The notes under the pieces: generated by a model
Told to the model about the DNA's origin: nothing
Seen by the model: the letters and a program-made list of their open reading frames with translations, nothing else
Databases searched by the model: none
Made by a program: the position numbers and the translations under genes
Assembly (NCBI GenBank): GCA_016931435.1
Contig: JAFGET010000025.1
Span: 1-8,767, forward strand
DNA from: Candidatus Omnitrophota bacterium
GTDB taxonomy: Bacteria; Omnitrophota; Gorgyraeia; Gygaellales; Profunditerraquicolaceae
DNA length: 8,767 nucleotides
Reading direction: 5' to 3'
Shown here: one piece after another, positions 1 to 6,110 of the stretch
How the letters are laid out: each line of letters begins with the position of its first letter
How positions within the stretch are numbered: the stretch's first letter is position 1

Positions 1-1
1 C

Positions 2-172
2 GGCGCAGAAAGTGGGGTAAATCTGACTTACGGCTTGCCTTTTATCCGCACTTCGCCTTTGCACGGCACAGCTTTTGATATCGCCGCAAAGCCTGATCTC
101 GCCGATCCGTCTTCTTTGATCAGCGCTATAAGACTGGCCATAAAATGCGCCTTAAACCAAAAAAAAGATTAG
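2..172 (+). CDS. pdxA: 4-hydroxythreonine-4-phosphate dehydrogenase, C-terminal end (partial, 5' end outside window)
   Basis: The reading frame is open from the window edge and ends with TAG at 170-172, giving the last 56 residues of a longer protein. The segment [14 protein letters not shown] followed by HGTAFDIA closely matches the C-terminal signature of PdxA ([20 protein letters not shown] in the family). The remainder, ending in [14 protein letters not shown], fits the closing helix of the family. PdxA is a cytoplasmic, metal- and NAD-dependent enzyme that oxidises 4-phosphohydroxy-L-threonine in the DXP-dependent route to pyridoxal phosphate. The gene overlaps the start of rsmA by 28 bases, so the two are probably translationally coupled. 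A pdxA-rsmA order is also known in Proteobacteria. The family call is firm; the catalytic residues lie upstream of the window and cannot be checked. Confidence 0.93.
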   Translation, partial: [56 protein letters not shown]

Positions 173-930
173 GTCAGAATTTTTTAATAGATAAGAACAT
201 CATCGGAAAGATCTTGAATGCCTGCGCTTTTGGGCCGTCGGACAATATATTAGAGATCGGGCCCGGGAGAGGGGAGTTGACGCAGGAAATGGCAGAGCGC
301 GTAGCTAATCTATGGGCGGTAGAGATCGATCCGGGCCTCTGCGATATTTTAAAGGAAAGCCTGCGTCAATATAATAATGTAAAAATTATCCGCCAGGATA
401 TCTTAAAATACGACCCCGGGGATTACTTTAAACAAGCCGGCAGAAAGATCAAGGTAATCGGGAATATTCCTTACTATATCAGTTCTCCTATCATCGAATA
501 CCTTTTGAAATACCGCGATCAAATAGAAGACATATTCCTTACCGTGCAAAAGGAATTTGCCACCAGGGTCATTGCTTCTGCCGGATCAAAGGATTACGGC
601 TCTTTTAGTTGCTTTGCGCGTTACTTTACCCAGCCGGACATACTTTTTTCCATAAAAAAAACCTGCTTTTATCCCGTGCCGAAAGTAGATTCGGCTTTCT
701 TAAGGTTGAAAATAAGAGAAAAGCCGTATTTAAAATCCAAACAAGAGGAAGTGCTTTTTAAGATCATCCGCGCGGCATTCAGCCAGCGCAGAAAGACCCT
801 GAGAAACAGCCTCAAGGCAATCATGCCTGCCGGTAAACTGGAAGGGTTCTTTCTGAAATACAAGATCGATCCTGATAGCCGCCCGGAAAAATTAACCCTG
901 CAGGATTTTATTGATCTCTCGTTGTTTTAA
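145..930 (+). CDS. rsmA: 16S rRNA (adenine(1518)-N(6)/adenine(1519)-N(6))-dimethyltransferase RsmA (KsgA)
   Basis: This 261-residue protein has the length and motif order of KsgA/RsmA, which uses S-adenosylmethionine to dimethylate two adjacent adenines in the 3'-terminal hairpin of 16S rRNA during small-subunit maturation. Visible motifs are the N-terminal KKRLGQNFL (6-14), SAM motif I ILEIGPGRGELTQ (35-47), the acidic AVEID (58-62), RQDIL (83-87), and catalytic motif IV GNIPYYISSP (106-115; NIPY in place of the commoner NLPY). The C-terminal part carries FYPVPKVDSAFLRL (175-188) and AFSQRRKTLRNSLK (211-224). The ATG at 145 gives the expected N-terminus. It has no clear Shine-Dalgarno sequence and lies inside the end of pdxA, so initiation probably depends on coupling. 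No odd or missing key residues are seen. Confidence 0.97.
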   Translation: MRLKPKKRLGQNFLIDKNIIGKILNACAFGPSDNILEIGPGRGELTQEMAERVANLWAVEIDPGLCDILKESLRQYNNVKIIRQDILKYDPGDYFKQAGRKIKVIGNIPYYISSPIIEYLLKYRDQIEDIFLTVQKEFATRVIASAGSKDYGSFSCFARYFTQPDILFSIKKTCFYPVPKVDSAFLRLKIREKPYLKSKQEEVLFKIIRAAFSQRRKTLRNSLKAIMPAGKLEGFFLKYKIDPDSRPEKLTLQDFIDLSLF

Positions 931-948
931 ACCCCGTTTTTAATTTAA

Positions 949-977
949 TTGACACTTTTCTTAAACGATGGTATAGT
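949..977 (+). promoter_or_regulatory. Near-consensus extended -10 sigma70-type promoter upstream of rpsU
   Basis: TTGACA at 949-954 is a perfect -35 hexamer. A 17-base spacer separates it from TATAGT at 972-977, which matches five of six -10 bases, and TG at 969-970 adds an extended -10 element. Transcription would start near 984, giving a leader of about 30 bases before the rpsU ATG at 1016. It lies in the 85-base gap after rsmA, the first clear break in the gene string, so it probably drives rpsU and the two genes behind it. This is sequence inspection only; no start site is known. Confidence 0.8.
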
Positions 978-998
978 ATTTGTCTAAAATTATAGTAG

Positions 999-1009
999 AA
1001 GGGAGTGAT
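999..1009 (+). promoter_or_regulatory. Ribosome binding site of rpsU (decides the start)
   Basis: AAGGGAGTGAT resembles the full anti-Shine-Dalgarno complement (GGAGGTGAT) with one base missing. It sits 6 to 10 bases before the ATG at 1016, depending on which part pairs. An in-frame TTG at 980-982 would give a longer product, but it lies across the -10 region and upstream of the predicted transcription start, so the ATG at 1016 is chosen. Confidence 0.75.
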
Positions 1010-1015
1010 TCATAT

Positions 1016-1180
1016 ATGCCACAGGTCGAAGTAAAGAAAGACGAATCTTTTGAATCGGCGTTGCGCCGCTTTAAAAGGCAGATCGAGCAAGAAGGCATCT
1101 TAAGGGAGCTTCGCGACCGCAAGCACTACGAAAAACCCAGCGAGCGGAAAAGAAAAAAATCCAGGCGTACAAGAAAATAA
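1016..1180 (+). CDS. rpsU: 30S ribosomal protein S21
   Basis: This 54-residue, very basic protein matches bacterial S21. The core FESALRRFKRQIEQEGILRE (residues 12-31) and the following RKHYEKPSERKRKK correspond to the family signature (ALRRFKR ... YEKP..RKR). S21 binds the 30S subunit near the anti-Shine-Dalgarno end of 16S rRNA and assists initiation. It is shorter than the 71-residue Escherichia coli protein because the C-terminal basic extension is reduced, as in many other phyla. The start is the ATG giving MPQVEVKKDESF, preceded by a good ribosome binding site and a strong promoter. The next gene begins three bases after the stop, so S21 and the TIM-barrel gene are almost certainly cotranscribed. 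Confidence 0.95.
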   Translation: MPQVEVKKDESFESALRRFKRQIEQEGILRELRDRKHYEKPSERKRKKSRRTRK

Positions 1181-1183
1181 TTT

Positions 1184-2107
1184 ATGGAACTGGCGCTTTC
1201 TACTTCCTGGAATGCTTTTCGGCATGAGCGCGCCGAGGAATTGGTCTCTGAGGTCAAAGAGCTGGGCTTTAGGAGGCTGGAGCTAAGCTTCAATCTCTCC
1301 GAACAAATAATTCAAGGCGTCCTGCAGTTATTTAAAAAACAAGAGATCAAAATCGCAAGTCTGCACAACTTCTGCCCCGTGCCCGCAGGAATAAAAGGCG
1401 AGGCGGTTTTGCCTGACCATTACTCCTTGGCTTCCCTGGATGAAGATGAAAGGCAAGAGGCGCTGCGCCACACCAAAAAAACCATCGATACCGCCTGTAT
1501 CTTTCAATCCAAAGCAGTAGTGTTGCATTGCGGAAGGGTAGAGATAGCTGATAAGACCCGCCAACTCATCGATCTGTACCAGCGCGGCTTAGGCGATTCC
1601 CGGGAATCCAGAGATCTAAAAAACGATTTTATGAAAGAACGCGCTGACAAAGCGGCTCCTTTTTTCGAGGAATTGCTCAGGAGCTTAGATGAATTGAGCG
1701 CTTACGCAAAGGCCCGCGGTATCTTTCTAGGAATAGAAACTCGTTTTTATTACCGGGAAATCCCATCCTTGCCGGAAATTAAAGTGATATTTGAAAAATT
1801 TAAAGGTTCGAATATATTATACTGGCATGATACCGGCCACTCGCAGGTGCGGGACAAGATCGGTTTCGAAGCGCAAGAAGAATATTTAAATCTTTTTAGT
1901 AATAATATGCTGGGGGTGCACCTGCATGATGTCGTAGGGCTTCTTGACCATCAGCCTGCCGGCAAAGGGGAAGTGGATTTTAAAAGGCTTAAAGCCGGTA
2001 TCCCTTCTTGCGCACTCAAAGTATTGGAAGTCCATCATCCGGCGACCGCGGAAGAATTGAAACAAAGTAAGGCATTTTTAGAAAATATCTTTTCCGATGG
2101 AAACTAA
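1184..2107 (+). CDS. Sugar phosphate isomerase/epimerase-like TIM-barrel protein (xylose isomerase-like family)
   Basis: This 307-residue protein looks like a single xylose isomerase-like TIM barrel (AP endonuclease family 2 superfamily). Strand-end residues that bind a divalent metal in this superfamily are all present: His115 (VVLHCGRV), Glu185 (LGIETR), Asp216 and His219 (WHDTGHS), His246/His248 (GVHLHDV) and Glu282 (VLEVHH). GKGEVDF (260-266) is the usual loop near the end of the barrel. Members act on sugars, inosose or related polyols, or as endonuclease IV, but substrate cannot be read from sequence. The ATG at 1184 gives ELALSTSW as the first strand. It has no evident Shine-Dalgarno site and lies three bases after rpsU, so coupling is likely. 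The 3' end overlaps the MEMO-family gene by 11 bases, suggesting a shared role. The fold is confident; the function is unknown. Confidence 0.85.
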   Translation: MELALSTSWNAFRHERAEELVSEVKELGFRRLELSFNLSEQIIQGVLQLFKKQEIKIASLHNFCPVPAGIKGEAVLPDHYSLASLDEDERQEALRHTKKTIDTACIFQSKAVVLHCGRVEIADKTRQLIDLYQRGLGDSRESRDLKNDFMKERADKAAPFFEELLRSLDELSAYAKARGIFLGIETRFYYREIPSLPEIKVIFEKFKGSNILYWHDTGHSQVRDKIGFEAQEEYLNLFSNNMLGVHLHDVVGLLDHQPAGKGEVDFKRLKAGIPSCALKVLEVHHPATAEELKQSKAFLENIFSDGN

Positions 2108-2915
2108 GATCAGGCAACCAGTGGTTGCGGGGCAATTTTATCCTTCAGGCGAAGCGGATATCAGGAAACAGATCCGTGGGTTTTTAAGCAAAAAAACGCC
2201 TGCCATAGAAGCTATTGCCTGTATTGTGCCTCACGCCGGCTATATTTTTTCAGGCAAAGTCGCCGCGAGGACATTTTCCCGTGTAAATATTAAGAAAAAA
2301 ATAATCCTTATCGGGCCAAATCATACGGGTTCCGGCGCAAAATTCAGCATAATGACCGAAGGCGAATGGGCGACTCCTTTAAGGAAGACAAGGATCGACT
2401 CTTCGCTGTCTAAAAGCATATTGGCTAGATCTAAATATCTTGAAGATGACTCCCTCGCGCATATGCGCGAACACTCGTTAGAGGTAGAACTGCCTCTCAT
2501 CCAATATTTGAAAGAAGATTTCGAGATCGTGCCCATAGTGGTATTTCCGGAGGAGTCGCGTATCCTTAAGGAGATCGGTAAGGCTATCGCGGATTCTGTC
2601 ATGGATGCGGGCCTAAAGGATTCTTGCTTGATAGTCGCCAGCAGCGATATGACGCACTACGAGCCTTTTTCGCAAGCTAAGAAAAAAGATAGCGCAGCAA
2701 TAGAAGCGATAAACCAGTTAGACGAAGATAAACTTGCGCGTAGAGTCCTAGGCCTGGATATTTCTATGTGCGGGTATGCCCCGGTAGCAATCATGCTTTC
2801 TGCAGCTAAAGAACTGGGGGCGACACAGGCCGAATTGGTCGATTATCAGACAAGCGGCGAAGTAAGCGGTGATTTTGATAATGTTGTGGGTTATGCCGGC
2901 ATGATCATATATTGA
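2097..2915 (+). CDS. MEMO1-family protein (AmmeMemoRadiSam system protein B)
   Basis: This 272-residue protein matches the MEMO family, whose fold is related to class III extradiol dioxygenases such as LigB. The opening RQPVVAGQFYPSG is characteristic. The four pocket residues of human MEMO1 (His49, His81, His192, Cys244) have counterparts at His46 (VPHAGYIFSG), His76 (GPNHTGSG), His187 (SSDMTHYEP) and Cys225 (MCGYAP). EHSLEVELP (125-133) and the closing NVVGYAGM are also family signatures. In many bacteria and archaea MEMO is encoded with an AMMECR1-domain protein and a radical SAM enzyme, together called AmmeMemoRadiSam; neither is in this window. The biochemical function in bacteria is not established, and a metal-dependent redox or dioxygenase-like activity is inference. 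The start overlaps the TIM-barrel gene, without a visible Shine-Dalgarno site. Confidence 0.92.
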   Translation: METKIRQPVVAGQFYPSGEADIRKQIRGFLSKKTPAIEAIACIVPHAGYIFSGKVAARTFSRVNIKKKIILIGPNHTGSGAKFSIMTEGEWATPLRKTRIDSSLSKSILARSKYLEDDSLAHMREHSLEVELPLIQYLKEDFEIVPIVVFPEESRILKEIGKAIADSVMDAGLKDSCLIVASSDMTHYEPFSQAKKKDSAAIEAINQLDEDKLARRVLGLDISMCGYAPVAIMLSAAKELGATQAELVDYQTSGEVSGDFDNVVGYAGMIIY

Positions 2916-2993
2916 AGATAGCCCCGATGGATTTTAATCGCAGATGTCTTTTGGCTGAATTAAATAAAAGTATCTTACGAGGGAGGAATAATT

Positions 2994-3338
2994 ATGGCTG
3001 ATGAAAAAAGTATCGATGAAAGCTGGAAAGAAAGCGTAACAAAAGAAAAGGACACTTTGAAAAATGAACCCCGGGAAGACTCCCCTCAGGCAAGTTTTAA
3101 CTTTTTTGTGACTACCCTGGCTATCCAGGCATCGATTTTTTTAGGGCAGATGCCTAACCCGGCGACAAACCAGAAGGAGGAAAATATACCGCAGGCAAAA
3201 TTCATAATCGACACCCTGGATATCCTTAAAGAAAAGACTAAAGGCAATCTGACTAAAGAGGAGTCTCAGTTATTGGAAAATATCATTTACGAATTAAAGA
3301 TGCAGTACGTGTCAAAGACAAAGGGGGATCCGAAATGA
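2994..3338 (+). CDS. DUF1844 domain-containing protein
   Basis: This 114-residue protein carries a full DUF1844 domain from about residue 33 to 107. The signature runs ASFNFFVTTLAIQASIFLGQ (33-52), then MPNPAT, then QAKFIIDTLDILKEKTKGNL (67-86) and LLENIIYELKMQYV (93-106). Residues 1-30 are highly charged and probably disordered. The function of the family is unknown; no signal peptide or transmembrane segment is seen, though the 38-50 stretch is rather hydrophobic. A strong Shine-Dalgarno (GGGAGGA at 2981-2987, six-base spacer) supports the ATG. The 78-base gap before it holds no promoter I could defend. The stop shares ATGA with the next gene, so it is probably coexpressed with the small zinc-ribbon protein. 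Confidence 0.9.
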   Translation: MADEKSIDESWKESVTKEKDTLKNEPREDSPQASFNFFVTTLAIQASIFLGQMPNPATNQKEENIPQAKFIIDTLDILKEKTKGNLTKEESQLLENIIYELKMQYVSKTKGDPK

Positions 3339-3490
3339 TAGACAAAGAACTTCTTGAGATCTTAGCTTGCCCTGCATGCAAAGGCGATGTGGAGCTTAAG
3401 ACAGAAAAGATCGTTTGTAAGAACTGTGGTAAGAAATACCCTGTCAAGGACGGTATTCCGATCATGCTGATCGAAGAGGCAGAGTCCTGA
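3335..3490 (+). CDS. Trm112-family zinc-ribbon protein (YcaR-like)
   Basis: This short gene encodes 51 residues. Two CxxC pairs, Cys12/Cys15 (LACPACKG) and Cys28/Cys31 (VCKNCGKKYPV), form a likely zinc ribbon. The frame MIDKELLEILACPACKG at the start and YPVKDGIPIML near the end are typical of bacterial Trm112/YcaR-like proteins. In eukaryotes and archaea Trm112 is the activating subunit of several methyltransferases; in bacteria the role of these small proteins is poorly defined, so a partner role is inference. The ATG lies in a four-base overlap with the DUF1844 stop and has a purine-rich site (AAGGGGG at 3321-3327) inside the upstream gene. The family identification is strong despite the small size. 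Confidence 0.9.
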   Translation: MIDKELLEILACPACKGDVELKTEKIVCKNCGKKYPVKDGIPIMLIEEAES

Positions 3491-3520
3491 TAGATTATAC
3501 CTTTTGAGAAAGAAAAATTT

Positions 3521-3952
3521 ATGAAAATGATCCTAGTAATACACGGCCCGAACCTGGATCTATTGGGTAAAAGAGAGCCAGCCATTTACGGCAAGGTCAC
3601 TTTAACAGAGATCAACCGCGCCTTAAGGAAGGCGGCGAAAAAACATAAAGTAACGCTTAAGATCGTCCAATCCAACCACGAAGGAGAAATCGTCGATCTG
3701 ATCGGTAAAAGCAGGAATAAATTTTGCGGTCTTCTTATAAATCCGGCTGCCTATACCCATACCAGCGTAGCAATAAGAGACGCGATCTCCGGTTCAGGTA
3801 TTTTGGCTGTCGAGGTCCACCTTTCCAATATACACCGCCGAGAGGAATTCCGGCGTCAATCCTTGATCAGCGCGGTCGTATCAGGCACGGTCATGGGATT
3901 CGGCGCCAAAAGCTATACCTTGGGGCTTTCGGCCCTTTTAGACCTGTTATGA
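3521..3952 (+). CDS. aroQ: Type II 3-dehydroquinate dehydratase
   Basis: This 143-residue protein has the length and all main motifs of type II dehydroquinase, a dodecameric cytoplasmic enzyme that dehydrates 3-dehydroquinate to 3-dehydroshikimate in the shikimate pathway. HGPNLDLLGKREPAIYG (8-24) holds Asn11 and the lid-loop residues Arg18 and catalytic Tyr23. QSNHEGEIVDLIG (50-62), INPAAYTHTSVAIRDA (73-88; Asn74 and His80) and VEVHLSNIHRREEFR (97-111; catalytic His100, Arg111) complete the active site. The ribosome binding site is weak (GAGAAAGA at 3506-3513); a second in-frame ATG two codons on is also possible. Its stop overlaps the start of the peptidase gene as ATGA. The same neighbour order occurs in Bacillus subtilis (yqhS-yqhT-efp). 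Confidence 0.96.
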   Translation: MKMILVIHGPNLDLLGKREPAIYGKVTLTEINRALRKAAKKHKVTLKIVQSNHEGEIVDLIGKSRNKFCGLLINPAAYTHTSVAIRDAISGSGILAVEVHLSNIHRREEFRRQSLISAVVSGTVMGFGAKSYTLGLSALLDLL

Positions 3953-5001
3953 TAAAAGCCATTATCCATAAAATGGCCCGTCAAGGCCTGGATTGCGTGC
4001 TTTTGTCCTGCGCTTCTAACATATCCTACCTTTTGGGCTTCAATAGCCGCGACGCCTTACTTTTGTTATCCCCTAAAAAAAAATTCTACATAACGGATCC
4101 CCGTTATAGCGAAGAGGCAAAAAAGAAAGTAAAAAAAGATATCGATATCAAAATCGTAGATTATTCCATTTTTGATAGCGTTGCCCGCCTCTGCGCGGAC
4201 TTAAAATCCAGGCGCGTCGGTTTTGAAGAAAGGTACTTAAATTTCGCGCAATACTCCAAACTAAAGACGTCCTTAAAGGGAAAGGCGGCATTAGTCCCTT
4301 TAAGTCGTTTCACGGAAGAATTCAGGGCGGTTAAAGGCCCCGGGGAGCTGGCTAATATAAAAAAGGCCGCGGATATAGCTGCCTCGGCTTTTAAATTCAT
4401 AAAAAAGAATATCTCCTGTAAAAAAACCGAGTCGGAGATCGCCTCAGAGCTTGAGTTTTTTTCCAAAAGAAAAGGGGCTTCCGGGCCGGCTTTTAATACA
4501 ATAGTCGCCTTCGGGACGAATTCGGTATTCCCGCACCACCTTACCGGACAGAGGAAGCTCAGGGATAAGGGGCCCGTGCTTATTGATTTTGGGGTAGAGT
4601 ATAAAGGCTATAAATCCGACTTGACAAGGGTTTTCTTTTTGGGTAAAATAACTTCTGAATTCAAAAGGATTTACGATGTAGTTTGCCGCGCGCAAGACAG
4701 GGCAATCAAAGAAATAAAACCAGGCGTCTTTATAAATAAAATAGATGAAGTTGCCCGCCGATATATCGCCCAGCAAGGCTACGGCGGGTTTTTTACTCAT
4801 AATTTAGGCCACGGCATAGGCATTGATGTGCACGAAGAGCCGAATATCGGCCCGAGGACCAAAGAAAGACTGAAGCCGGGCATGGTTTTTACGATCGAAC
4901 CGGCAATATACCTGCCGGGAAGATTCGGTGTCAGGATCGAAGATATGGTTTTGGTAACCGATAGAGGAGCGGAAATAATCAGTGGGAATCTCGATAAATG
5001 A
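3949..5001 (+). CDS. M24-family aminopeptidase, Xaa-Pro peptidase type
   Basis: The frame is open further upstream, but that extension lies within aroQ and is not protein-like; the ATG at 3949 in the ATGA overlap gives a normal 350-residue protein starting MIKAIIHKMARQGLDCVLLS. Residues 1-125 resemble the creatinase N-terminal domain (NISYLLGFNSRDALLLL, YITDPRY). Residues 130-345 are the pita-bread catalytic domain. The five metal ligands are present: Asp213 (VLIDFGVEYKGY), Asp224 (SDLTRVFF), His288 (NLGHGIGIDVHE), Glu317 (VFTIEPAIY) and Glu331 (GVRIEDMV). His197 in VFPHHL and His295 match catalytic histidines. It probably removes N-terminal residues before proline, or splits Xaa-Pro dipeptides, in the cytoplasm; PepP and PepQ specificity cannot be separated from sequence alone. 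The last 20 bases overlap efp. Confidence 0.92.
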   Translation: MIKAIIHKMARQGLDCVLLSCASNISYLLGFNSRDALLLLSPKKKFYITDPRYSEEAKKKVKKDIDIKIVDYSIFDSVARLCADLKSRRVGFEERYLNFAQYSKLKTSLKGKAALVPLSRFTEEFRAVKGPGELANIKKAADIAASAFKFIKKNISCKKTESEIASELEFFSKRKGASGPAFNTIVAFGTNSVFPHHLTGQRKLRDKGPVLIDFGVEYKGYKSDLTRVFFLGKITSEFKRIYDVVCRAQDRAIKEIKPGVFINKIDEVARRYIAQQGYGGFFTHNLGHGIGIDVHEEPNIGPRTKERLKPGMVFTIEPAIYLPGRFGVRIEDMVLVTDRGAEIISGNLDK

Positions 5002-5545
5002 GATCAAATCAGGCCTGACTATTTTAGTAGACGGGATTGTCTACATGGTGGTTGAATTCCAGCACGTAAAACCAGGCAAGGGCGCGGCTTTTACGCGTAC
5101 TAAATTAAGGAATCTAAAGAATTCTTTGATCTTGGAGAGGACTTTCCGGGGCGATGAAAAGATCGAAGAGGCTTATGTCGAAGAGAGAAAATTGCAGTTT
5201 CTTTATTCTACCGGAGAGATCTATAATTTCATGGACCAGGAGAACTTTGAAGAGATAGCCATCTCAAAAGATATCTTAGGCGATAAAATAAAATTCTTAA
5301 AAGACAATATCGAGGTTGCCTCTTATTCCTATAAGGACGATATTTTAAACGTAAACCTGCCTAATTTCGTTCAATATACCATAACTCACACCGAACCCGG
5401 CATAAAGGGGGATACGGCAAAAAGCGGGACAAAGCCAGCGCAGATAGAATCAGGCGCAGTGGTACAAGTCCCGCTCTTTATAAATATCGGGGATAGGATA
5501 AAAGTCGACACCCGCAGCGGCGAATATGTAGAAAGGGTGCAATAA
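4982..5545 (+). CDS. efp: Elongation factor P
   Basis: This 187-residue protein is a full-length EF-P, which binds between the ribosomal P and E sites and relieves stalling at polyproline stretches. It has the usual three beta-barrel domains: an N-terminal KOW-like domain (about 1-63) and two OB domains. The tip loop FQHVKPGKGAAF (26-37) is identical to that of Bacillus subtilis, with the modifiable Lys33; it is therefore of the lysine type rather than the arginine (rhamnosylated) type. TEPGIKGDTAKSGTKPAQ and the C-terminal signature NIGDRIKVDTRSGEYVERV are complete. The start is GTG at 4982, the only in-frame start giving the expected GISINEIKSGLTI; ATG at 4998 is out of frame. GAGGAG at 4964-4969, inside the peptidase gene, is a somewhat distant ribosome binding site. 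Modification enzymes are not in the window. Confidence 0.97.
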   Translation: MGISINEIKSGLTILVDGIVYMVVEFQHVKPGKGAAFTRTKLRNLKNSLILERTFRGDEKIEEAYVEERKLQFLYSTGEIYNFMDQENFEEIAISKDILGDKIKFLKDNIEVASYSYKDDILNVNLPNFVQYTITHTEPGIKGDTAKSGTKPAQIESGAVVQVPLFINIGDRIKVDTRSGEYVERVQ

Positions 5546-5557
5546 AAAGGCTTAAAA

Positions 5558-6010
5558 ATGAATATAAAAGAAATTAAAGAAATGATAAACCTGATGAACG
5601 AACAAGGGATCATTGAGCTTGAAATAGAAAAAGACGGAATGCGCGTTAAGCTAAAAAAGAAAGAAGCCGTCCAGGAAGGGGCGGGCGGGCATATTTCGAT
5701 AGAAAAGCAACGGGTCGCCCACGCGCATCAGGGGTTGCCCCTTGAGGCAACAGAGAAAATATCATCGCAGGTCGTAGAAATAAAAGCCCCTATGGTCGGC
5801 ACGTTTTATCGCGCTCCTTCTCCCGAATCCGCTGCTTATGTGGAGGTAGGCCAGGTGATTGAGCCCGCGCAGGTTATCTGCATCATCGAAGCGATGAAAC
5901 TTATGAACGAGATAAAATCCGAGATCAAAGGCAAGGTCACGGAAATCCTGGTCGATAACGCCGAACCGGTTGAATTCGGTCAGCCGATGTTTTTAATAGA
6001 GCCGCTCTAA
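5558..6010 (+). CDS. accB: Biotin carboxyl carrier protein of acetyl-CoA carboxylase
   Basis: This 150-residue protein carries the biotin moved between biotin carboxylase and carboxyltransferase in the first step of fatty acid synthesis. The N-terminal helix-rich part (MNIKEIKEMINLMNEQGIIE, then LEIEKDGMRVKLKK) is typical of AccB, followed by a linker of about 35 residues without the long Ala/Pro run seen in some species. The biotinyl domain covers 73-150. It contains the thumb-type motif APMVGTFYRAPSPES (77-91) and the biotinylation site EAMKLMNEI with target Lys114. AAAAAGG at 5544-5550 is a reasonable ribosome binding site. accB follows efp by 12 bases and precedes accC with a 100-base gap. 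The carboxyltransferase genes accA and accD are not in the window. Confidence 0.96.
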   Translation: MNIKEIKEMINLMNEQGIIELEIEKDGMRVKLKKKEAVQEGAGGHISIEKQRVAHAHQGLPLEATEKISSQVVEIKAPMVGTFYRAPSPESAAYVEVGQVIEPAQVICIIEAMKLMNEIKSEIKGKVTEILVDNAEPVEFGQPMFLIEPL

Positions 6011-6015
6011 ATTTT

Positions 6016-6086
6016 AGTGCGCTTCCCTGCATTTAATCACTTCGAAAATTTGCCTTCAATTTTCTCGAAAGCGCGGGGATCTCACT
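6016..6086 (+). other. Long imperfect hairpin in the accB-accC gap
   Basis: The 100-base gap between accB and accC can fold into one long stem. The outer pairs are AGTG (6016-6019) with CACT (6083-6086). After a 3x3 internal loop, TTCCC (6023-6027) pairs with GGGGA (6075-6079), including one G-T wobble, and GC (6029-6030) pairs with GC (6073-6074). The inner arm CTTCGAAAATTTG (6040-6052) pairs with CAATTTTCTCGAAAG (6057-6071), with two single-base bulges and one T-T mismatch, closing on the loop CCTT (6053-6056). No T-run follows, so it is not a standard intrinsic terminator. It could be an mRNA processing or attenuation element, or a remnant of a dispersed palindromic repeat; function is unknown. 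Confidence 0.5.
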
Positions 6087-6110
6087 GAATGAAAGATTTT
6101 CAGGTGTTCG

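Noticed and set aside
980..1015. Longer rpsU starting at TTG 980
   Set aside because: The codon overlaps the -10 region and lies before the predicted transcription start; S21 proteins begin at the MPQVEV equivalent, where a good ribosome binding site is present.
2916..2993. Possible promoter or terminator between the MEMO and DUF1844 genes
   Set aside because: TATCTT (2971-2976) and TTGGCT (2951-2956) are spaced only 14 bases apart, and no other pair fits; no stable hairpin with a T-run is visible.
3724..3948. In-frame 75-residue extension upstream of the M24 peptidase start
   Set aside because: It is the aroQ gene read in another frame; its composition is Arg-rich and unlike any domain, and the ATG at 3949 gives the normal length and N-terminus.
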